21,337 bases of DNA from a virus. The notes beneath the pieces were generated by a model. It did no database searches and was not told the DNA's origin. It was given only the letters and a program-made list of their open reading frames with translations. Positions 15,501 to 21,337 of the stretch are shown here, one piece after another; the first letter of the stretch is position 1, and each line of letters opens with the position of its first letter. The translations under genes were made by a program, and so were the position numbers. The stretch is from IMG/VR virus record IMGVR_UViG_3300010149_000231, positions 1 to 21,337 of that record; one strand, written 5' to 3'.

Positions 15501-15969
15501 TAGAGTAACGTTTGGAACAGGACTAAACTCTATTAAGTCAATTAGCGATGAAGTAGTTTATCATCCTGTGAAGTATAAAGTTTTATTTGGCAGTAATGCT
15601 GACACTAAATTACAAGCTCAGTTTAAGGTTGTTAAGAATCCTAATAAAACTGTTAACAATAACGATTTAAAAGTAAGAATTGTAAATGCAATGAATCAAT
15701 TCTTTGATGTAAACAACTGGGACTTTGGAGATAGATTCTATCTAAGCGAACTTACAACTTATATATTAAATGTAGTTTCGCCTGATATATCAAACATTGT
15801 TATATTGCCAAGACAGACATCACAGGCATTCGGAAGCCTGTTTGAAATACAAAGTAAACCAGACGAAATTTTTGTTAGTGGTGCCACTGTTGATGACATA
15901 GAGATTGTATCTTCTATTACGGCTGCTGAAATTAACTCAGCAAATAATTCAATAGTGAGTGACACATAA
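12568..15969 (+). CDS. 6: gp6-like baseplate wedge subunit, enlarged
   Basis: In T4, gp6 dimers form the inner ring of the baseplate wedges. The N-terminus is diagnostic: YPEDFNDYIESSEYLALIDA (48-67), SFRIDLASRENFIELAERKE (76-95) and AKMLSYNAKRNLPSKGLLKF (101-120). Around 431 the segment MITGEDYN recalls the gpJ-like core, and the C-terminus (about 1034-1125: LKVRIVNAMNQFFDV, then NVVSPDISNIVILPRQT) matches the gp6 end domain. At 1133 residues it is about 470 longer than T4's 660; the extra material lies mainly between 500 and 1000 and contains a perfect EF-hand-type loop (818-829). The ATG follows AGGA by seven bases. Its stop overlaps the next start (TAATG). Confidence 0.93.
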   Translation: MSTTSRQNNLLLNEDWTRIYQTFANADFKSYDFENLRRVIITYLRENYPEDFNDYIESSEYLALIDAIAFLGQSLSFRIDLASRENFIELAERKESVLRIAKMLSYNAKRNLPSKGLLKFTSVSTTEQLVDSNGRNLASQTVKWNDPTNTNWAEQFILLLDAAMSDNTKFGRSQGTDVIQGIPTEQYRFRTASTDVPMFTFNKNVAGRQMVFEILSTTFKGAEEIYEEAPTPGNQLGFLYRQDNKGPASPNTGFFMHFKQGSLELADFTIDAPSTNEKVAVDAKGINNDDVWLFELLANGSQAQEWTKVSSLTGNNIAYNSLSGDIRNIYGVETKQNDMIDLVFADGVYGNLPKGSFRTYYRISNGLSYTISPNEMKNVNISVDYVNQAGIAHTLTIGMALQSTVSTSTPTESVASIKRNAPANYYTQNRMITGEDYNLAPLATSQNILKVKASNRTSSGLSRNFDLIDASGKYSSVNVFGTDGYMYKEEDEQSLSFKFSNRSDIINFIKQKVEGIFTETDVYNFYFTKYDKILFTSDNIVWNASTNNINEGTGYFTNKVDLSLLKVGTYSTNNLKYITPGANVKFTAPTGQSFKDGLLVTTDDTDSSQKSVIWTKVISVAGDGTNAGTGANAKGIGPIVFNDNVPSGAVASRIVPKFVTDLSDALESSMVNQAFANLNFGLRYDDKESSWKIIQNQNLDLTSAFSLGKSGDVTNNNLDSSWIMAFVKDNDQYIVRTRTLNYVFGSKKQNRFYFDKSEKAYNSLTGKVEKDVVNVLGINSKNVGTGSLIQDYPFEVADVIKFDDGYESTKEIRLGFRDSDADGVIDNPESFVNVVGEDLDLKYLFFKAEKDDYGTTVYNLVDTTVTPILVIEKESLVNVNNYSDGQLIYFYDSAENRVKRVDRTTNTLVLESTYRANIGRDNIKFQYTHSASEDRRLDPSVTNIIDLYLLTRSYDTEFRNYLAGARTTEPTAPTNDELRVTFGTGLNSIKSISDEVVYHPVKYKVLFGSNADTKLQAQFKVVKNPNKTVNNNDLKVRIVNAMNQFFDVNNWDFGDRFYLSELTTYILNVVSPDISNIVILPRQTSQAFGSLFEIQSKPDEIFVSGATVDDIEIVSSITAAEINSANNSIVSDT

Positions 15970-18900
15970 TGGCTGCTGATAACAAAAAGTTTCCTAATAG
16001 CGACATTCCAATTAGAAAAAGTTCAGACTTATTACCTAACGTCTTCCAAACCCCAGTCAATGATAAATTTTTATCAGGAGTACTTGATCCTTTAATACAG
16101 CCGGGTGTTGTTGACAAGACTGTAGGTTATATTGGTAAGCGTTACGGAAAAACTTTTACAGGAAAAGATGTTTATCTTGATACAGACCAAACACTAAGAA
16201 GTCGTTATCAACTTGAGCCAGCTGTTACAGTTGAAGAAGATCAAAAGATTTTAAAATTTAAAGACTATATTGATCTTAAAAGCATGGTTGAGTTCTTTGG
16301 CAATGCCAATGAAAGAGATGATAAAACTACAGAGCAAGAACATTACAGTTGGAATCCTCCTATTGTATGGGACAAGTTTATTAACTACAGAGAATATTAT
16401 TGGATTCCAGGCGGCCCACCATCAGTAGATGTATATGGACAAGCAGCAAATATTCAAAGTACATATAAAGTAGGAACTGGTATAAACAGTTGGATACTTA
16501 CACCAGACAGTGTAACTAATAATCCTGATATTACTTTATATAGAGGACAAGAATATAAGTTTGAAGTTAACTCTCCTGATGAAGGTTTCTATATTAGAAA
16601 CAATTATGATACAGGATCTTTAGAATTTAATCCTAACAAATCATACTTTCCTGGAGAACTAGCAGTATTCGACAAACAACTTTGGAAGTGTGTTAACGAA
16701 ACAAGTCCATTAGACGGAAGTAGTATTACAATTGATTCACAAGATTGGCAATTGGTTGCTAACGATGCAGGATTTGCTTCTCTACTATATAGAGATGGTG
16801 TAGAAAATAATGGTGTAAAAGTAGGAACGTTAACATTTAAAATTCCACAAGACTCGCCAGATATATTATATTATCAAAGTGATGTTGAACCTAATAGGTT
16901 AGGTAGATTTATTATTTCAGACATTGATACAAATACTTTTATTGATGTTGAAAAAGAAGTTGTAGGTAAAAAAGAATACACAACCGCAGACGGAATTAGT
17001 TTTACAAACGGAATGGTTGTAGCATTTAGAGGCCAAGTGCAACCATCGAAATATGCAGACGGACAATGGTTAGTTGAAGGTGTTGGTTCAGAGATTAGAT
17101 TAATTAATTTTGCTGACTTAGTACCTCCGCCATTAGATACAGATTCGCCTGATATATTATTTGATAATCAAGGATTTGATACACAGCCTTTTGATGATGC
17201 AACACAGTATCCTGGTAATAAAGATTATATTACAATTGCTAGAAACAGTAAAGACTCTAACCCTTGGTCCAGATATAACAGATGGTTCCATAGATCTGTT
17301 TTAGAGTCTGCATATAAATTTAGAAGTCAAGACTTTGATTCATTAGAATCAGCTAGAGCTAAAAGACCTATTATTGAATTCCAACCTGATATACAATTAT
17401 ATAATCACGGTGGCATTGCAAAACAAACAGTTGACTACGTAGATACATTTACAGATGATGTGTTTTCTAAAATTGAAGGGTCACAGGGTTATAATATTGA
17501 CGGTGAGTTCTTGTTTGAAGGAGCAAGGATTCTAGTTATTGCAGATACAGATAGTTTAGCAAATAACAGAATTTATGAAGTAAGGTTTGTAAAACACAAT
17601 AACACTACACAAATTAATTTAAAAGAAACTGCTGATTCATTATCAGCATTTAATGAAGGTGTTCTAGTAAGACGTGGTACAACTAACGCAGGTAAGATGT
17701 ATCATTATGATGGTACAGTTTGGAAATCAAGCCAAGAAAAAACTAGTGCTAACCAAGCACCTAAGTTTGAATTATACGATTCAGTTGGTGTTGCATTTTC
17801 AGACCCAACAATATATCCAGTATCAAGTTTTGTAGGTAGCAATCTTTTAAGTTATAAAGTTGGCACAGGTGTTGTAGATAAAGAATTAGGATTTGCATTA
17901 AGTTATGCAAATATTGATAATGTAGGTGACATTGTATTTGATTGGAACTTTGAAACAGAAAAATTTGTTTACACACTAACGCAAAAACAATATACCAAGA
18001 ATACTAACACTGGATTCTATAAAATTAATGGAAAATATGCCAACGGTTGGATAGCAACAGACAAAACATTTATTCAGCCAATTATTGATCAGTACACGTT
18101 TACTACAGCAGATTCTATTGCAATATTCAATACTGTTGATTGGGATGTGTTACCAGACGATGCAGTAATTAATTTTTATCTAAACGGCGAATATATTAGT
18201 GACACATATACTAGAAGTACTAATCAGTTTACGTTTGATAGAACATTTAATATTAATGATGTAGTAACTATAAAAATAGTTGCAGCAATTAAACCAGATC
18301 AAGGGTATTATCAAATACCTGCAGGGCTAGAAAAAAATCCTCTGAATGAACAATTAAAAACATTTACGTTAGGACAAGCAACAGATCATTTAAAATCATC
18401 TCTTGAATTTGATAGAAGAGTTGTAGGAACTGTTCCGGGTGTTTCAAATCTAAGGGACTTAGATCAGTATCAAAAACACTCAACAAGGTTTATGAAACAT
18501 TCAGGTTTCGCAGCAGTGTCTACTTTGTTAATTAATGACAAAGATATTAACATTGTTAAATCTTTAAGATATGCTAAGTCAGCATATACTATTTTTAAAC
18601 AAAATATTATTAAGAAAGCAACCGAAGTTGAGTTCAACGAAAATACTTCAGACTTTTTAGATAGTATTATAGAAATTATTACAAAGACTAAAACTATTGA
18701 CAGTCCTTTTGCAGACTCTGATATGATTGGTGCTGGAGCGTTTACAAGAACAGATTATGTTGTTGACGATCCGGGTATTAAAACATTTACACTTACTGAA
18801 GATTTTGATTTAGAAACATTAAGCAGAAGAGCAGTATATGTTTACCTTAATGATGTACAACTTATTGTAAACAAAGATTACACAGTTAATGGAGCATTGG

Positions 18901-21337
18901 GCTTTATTACAATTACAGGTACGTTAGTTGAAGGTGATAGAATTGAGATTAGAGAGTATGTGTCAACAGCATTTAGCCATGTACCGCCAACTCCAACATC
19001 ACTAGGACTTTACCCTAAGTACGAACCTACAAAATATTTAGATGACACTTACAGAGTACCTAAAGATATAATACAAGGACACGATGGTAGTAAAACTACT
19101 GCCTATGGCGATTATAGAGATGACTTACTTTTAGAATTTGAAAAGCGTGTATTTAATAACATCAAACAAGAATACGATGCTAAGATTTTTGATGTTCAAA
19201 AAGCGTTGGGTGGATATTACGGTAATAGTACATTTGTAAAAGAAGAACTAGATAGCGTAATCAATCAAGAGTTTTTATCATGGGTGCAAAATACTAACCT
19301 AGGTTATACAACAAACGATTATTTTGTAGAAACAGAACCGTTTACATATACATATTCAAGTATGACAGATCCAACAGGCAAAGAAAACTTGCCTGGATAT
19401 TGGAGAGGTGTTTACAAATATTTTTACGATACTGATAGACCGCATACACATCCATGGGAAATGCTAGGCTTTACAATAAAGCCAACATGGTGGGAGACTG
19501 AGTACGGAGCAGCACCTTATACTAATGGTAACTTGGTGTTGTGGGAAGATATTGCTGCTGGTAAGATTGCTCAAGGAGATCGAGCAGGGATATATCCAAG
19601 ATATGCCAGAACAACAATTCTAAATCATATTCCTTGTGATTGTGACGGTAATTTAGTTGATCCTTTGACTTCAGGTCTTGCAGGTAATTTTCAACTTGTT
19701 AACAATAGAGGTCCTTTTAAACTAGGTGATGATAGTCCAGTTGAAAACGCATGGAAAACTAGTTCAGAATATCCTTTTGCAATAACAACAGCACTAGCAT
19801 TATTAAAACCGTTTGATTATCTAGTACTAAACTTTGACAGAGCTGTTACTAAAAGAAACATTATTGACCAGTTAGTAAATGTAACATCAGAAACATTTTT
19901 AACACCAACAGACTTAAAGTTTCCTATCGCAGGAAAGACACAGGTAGCAGGACTTGCAATTTACATTGCTTCATATATTAAGTCAGTGGGCGGAGCAGTT
20001 GCTGATGCTCAGAAAAATATTGATTGTATAAATGTTAGATTAACTTCAAGAGTAAGCGGGTTTGTTGATAAGCAGCAACAAAAATATTTACTTGATAGTA
20101 AAAATCCAAGCTCGGCAAGTGCAAGTGTGTTTATTCCACCTGAGAACTACGATATTATCTTTAATGTAAGTTCTCCAATAGCTTCGGTTACTTACAGTGG
20201 TGTTATATTTGAAAAAACAACACAGGGTTGGGTAGTAAATGGATACGATGATATTAATCCTTACTTTAATACGTTTGAAGCGTATCCACAACAAGCTGAT
20301 CCTGTAATTTCAGTTGCAGGAACTTCAGAACCTTTTACTGAATGGGATCAAGAAAAAACATTTAACAACGGTGGTATTGTTGAGTACAGAGGAACATTCT
20401 ATAGAGCAACACAGACATTTACCTCTGGAGAAACGTTTGATAAAAGTAACTTAGTACAGCTACCCGACTTACCAGTTGAGAATGCTGTTGTTGCTCAACA
20501 ACGTAGAAACTTTAATAGTTTCAAAGTTAAGAAAGTAAGTTACGGAACAGAGTTTAACAGTATACAAAGTGTAGTTGACTTCTTACTAGGATATCAAGCA
20601 CACTTAAAAAGTCAAGGGTTTGACTTTGCAAACTATGACGGCACTAATCAAGTAGTACAAGATTTTACAACAGCAGCAAAAGAATTTATGTACTGGACAG
20701 TCCATAACTGGGCAGTTGGTTCTGTATTATCGATGAGTCCAGGTGCAGCAAGTATGGAAATTAATCTTGCTGTTGGAGTTGCTGATAACTTATTAGATAG
20801 TTTCTATGATTATAATGTGTTGAAAGCAGACGGCTCAGCACTTGATCCTAAATTTATAAATGTATCAAGATCTTTTCAAAAAATTCAAGTTAACACAACA
20901 AACACAACTGAAGGTATCTACTTACTAAAATTAAATTATGTTCTAAAAGAACATGTTGTTGTATTTGATGATAAAACAGTTTTCAATGATACTATATTTG
21001 ATAAAGCAACAGGTTATAGACAAGAAAGAATTAAAGCACAAGGATTTAGAACAACAGATTGGGACGGTGATTATACTAGCCCTGGCTTCTTATTTGATAA
21101 TGTATCATTTGATACTTGGATACCTTATTATGATTATAAATTAGGAGACATTGTATCTTACAGAGCATACAAGTATACCGCAAGATTTAATCATACTAGT
21201 GATGAAGAGTTTAATGACGCTAACTGGACACAACTAGACTCAACACCTGAGAAACAACTTATTCCTAACTTTGATTATAGAATTAATCAAATGGAAGATT
21301 ATTTTGATGTGTCATCAGAAGGATTAGGAAAGAGCCA
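15969..21337 (+). CDS. Giant gp7-position baseplate structural protein, cut by window end
   Basis: An open frame starts at the ATG overlapping the gp6 stop and runs 1789 codons to the window edge without a stop; T4 gp7, the wedge protein expected after gp6, has 1032. I assign it by position only. Its N-terminus (MAADNKKFPNSDIPIRKSSD) leads into a conserved-looking block (about 36-140: VGYIGKRYGKTF, LRSRYQLEPAV). Then come a carbohydrate-binding-like module (226-263), two fibre-like beta modules (732-771 and 955-997), a Trp/Tyr-rich block (1144-1240, YWRGVYKYFYDTDRPHTHPW), and two more binding-like modules (1458-1500 and 1718-1756). No transmembrane segment or enzyme motif is seen. The ribosome-binding site is weak, so coupling to gp6 is likely. 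It could be a fusion of gp7 with fibre-like parts. Confidence 0.95.
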   Translation, partial: MAADNKKFPNSDIPIRKSSDLLPNVFQTPVNDKFLSGVLDPLIQPGVVDKTVGYIGKRYGKTFTGKDVYLDTDQTLRSRYQLEPAVTVEEDQKILKFKDYIDLKSMVEFFGNANERDDKTTEQEHYSWNPPIVWDKFINYREYYWIPGGPPSVDVYGQAANIQSTYKVGTGINSWILTPDSVTNNPDITLYRGQEYKFEVNSPDEGFYIRNNYDTGSLEFNPNKSYFPGELAVFDKQLWKCVNETSPLDGSSITIDSQDWQLVANDAGFASLLYRDGVENNGVKVGTLTFKIPQDSPDILYYQSDVEPNRLGRFIISDIDTNTFIDVEKEVVGKKEYTTADGISFTNGMVVAFRGQVQPSKYADGQWLVEGVGSEIRLINFADLVPPPLDTDSPDILFDNQGFDTQPFDDATQYPGNKDYITIARNSKDSNPWSRYNRWFHRSVLESAYKFRSQDFDSLESARAKRPIIEFQPDIQLYNHGGIAKQTVDYVDTFTDDVFSKIEGSQGYNIDGEFLFEGARILVIADTDSLANNRIYEVRFVKHNNTTQINLKETADSLSAFNEGVLVRRGTTNAGKMYHYDGTVWKSSQEKTSANQAPKFELYDSVGVAFSDPTIYPVSSFVGSNLLSYKVGTGVVDKELGFALSYANIDNVGDIVFDWNFETEKFVYTLTQKQYTKNTNTGFYKINGKYANGWIATDKTFIQPIIDQYTFTTADSIAIFNTVDWDVLPDDAVINFYLNGEYISDTYTRSTNQFTFDRTFNINDVVTIKIVAAIKPDQGYYQIPAGLEKNPLNEQLKTFTLGQATDHLKSSLEFDRRVVGTVPGVSNLRDLDQYQKHSTRFMKHSGFAAVSTLLINDKDINIVKSLRYAKSAYTIFKQNIIKKATEVEFNENTSDFLDSIIEIITKTKTIDSPFADSDMIGAGAFTRTDYVVDDPGIKTFTLTEDFDLETLSRRAVYVYLNDVQLIVNKDYTVNGALGFITITGTLVEGDRIEIREYVSTAFSHVPPTPTSLGLYPKYEPTKYLDDTYRVPKDIIQGHDGSKTTAYGDYRDDLLLEFEKRVFNNIKQEYDAKIFDVQKALGGYYGNSTFVKEELDSVINQEFLSWVQNTNLGYTTNDYFVETEPFTYTYSSMTDPTGKENLPGYWRGVYKYFYDTDRPHTHPWEMLGFTIKPTWWETEYGAAPYTNGNLVLWEDIAAGKIAQGDRAGIYPRYARTTILNHIPCDCDGNLVDPLTSGLAGNFQLVNNRGPFKLGDDSPVENAWKTSSEYPFAITTALALLKPFDYLVLNFDRAVTKRNIIDQLVNVTSETFLTPTDLKFPIAGKTQVAGLAIYIASYIKSVGGAVADAQKNIDCINVRLTSRVSGFVDKQQQKYLLDSKNPSSASASVFIPPENYDIIFNVSSPIASVTYSGVIFEKTTQGWVVNGYDDINPYFNTFEAYPQQADPVISVAGTSEPFTEWDQEKTFNNGGIVEYRGTFYRATQTFTSGETFDKSNLVQLPDLPVENAVVAQQRRNFNSFKVKKVSYGTEFNSIQSVVDFLLGYQAHLKSQGFDFANYDGTNQVVQDFTTAAKEFMYWTVHNWAVGSVLSMSPGAASMEINLAVGVADNLLDSFYDYNVLKADGSALDPKFINVSRSFQKIQVNTTNTTEGIYLLKLNYVLKEHVVVFDDKTVFNDTIFDKATGYRQERIKAQGFRTTDWDGDYTSPGFLFDNVSFDTWIPYYDYKLGDIVSYRAYKYTARFNHTSDEEFNDANWTQLDSTPEKQLIPNFDYRINQMEDYFDVSSEGLGKS

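Noticed and set aside
1-21337. CRISPR array, insertion sequence or integrase attachment site
   Set aside because: No regularly spaced repeats, no transposase or integrase gene, and no terminal inverted repeats with target duplication were seen.

Overview
The window is part of the genome of an AT-rich, T4-like myovirus. It encodes a T4-type late sigma factor (gp55), the gp46/gp47 recombination nuclease, and a long run of T4-type baseplate genes (gp48, gp53, a large hub protein, gp5, gp25, gp6, and a gp7-position protein). Protein style and gene order look most like the marine T4-like phages of cyanobacteria and SAR11-type bacteria. That placement is from memory, not a search. I saw no host genes, tRNAs, CRISPR arrays or insertion sequences.

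Layout. On the minus strand, from the left edge: the first codons of an unknown gene (1-35), an Ala-rich 286-residue protein (32-892), a 641-bp non-coding stretch dense in stem-loops (893-1533), a GIY-YIG-type endonuclease (1534-1974), an 89-residue basic protein (1934-2203), gp46 (2206-3981), gp47 (3978-5000) and gp55 (5042-5887). An 84-bp divergent promoter region (5888-5971) follows. On the plus strand the baseplate operon is gp48 (5972), gp53 (7138), a 958-residue hub-type protein (7439), gp5 (10315), gp25 (12089), gp6 (12568) and a giant gp7-position protein (15969) still open at the window end after 1789 codons.

How it works together. The minus-strand set reads as an early/middle block: recombination-dependent replication (gp46-gp47), a DNA-binding small protein and an endonuclease, plus the sigma factor that switches on late genes. 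The plus-strand set is the late baseplate module. An ATAAATA late-promoter-like box lies upstream of gp48, and the same box lies upstream of the minus-strand Ala-rich gene. Within the baseplate operon, genes are chained by TAATG or 8-bp overlaps, which suggests translational coupling of parts needed in fixed ratios.

Most worth a second look: the structured non-coding region 893-1533; a perfect EF-hand-type loop inside gp6; two kinds of repeated module in the giant gp7-position protein (carbohydrate-binding-like and fibre-like); a gp5 with no visible lysozyme domain; an N-terminus on the Ala-rich protein resembling the T4 capsid-targeting signal; and the back-to-back arrangement of the sigma gene with a late promoter box.
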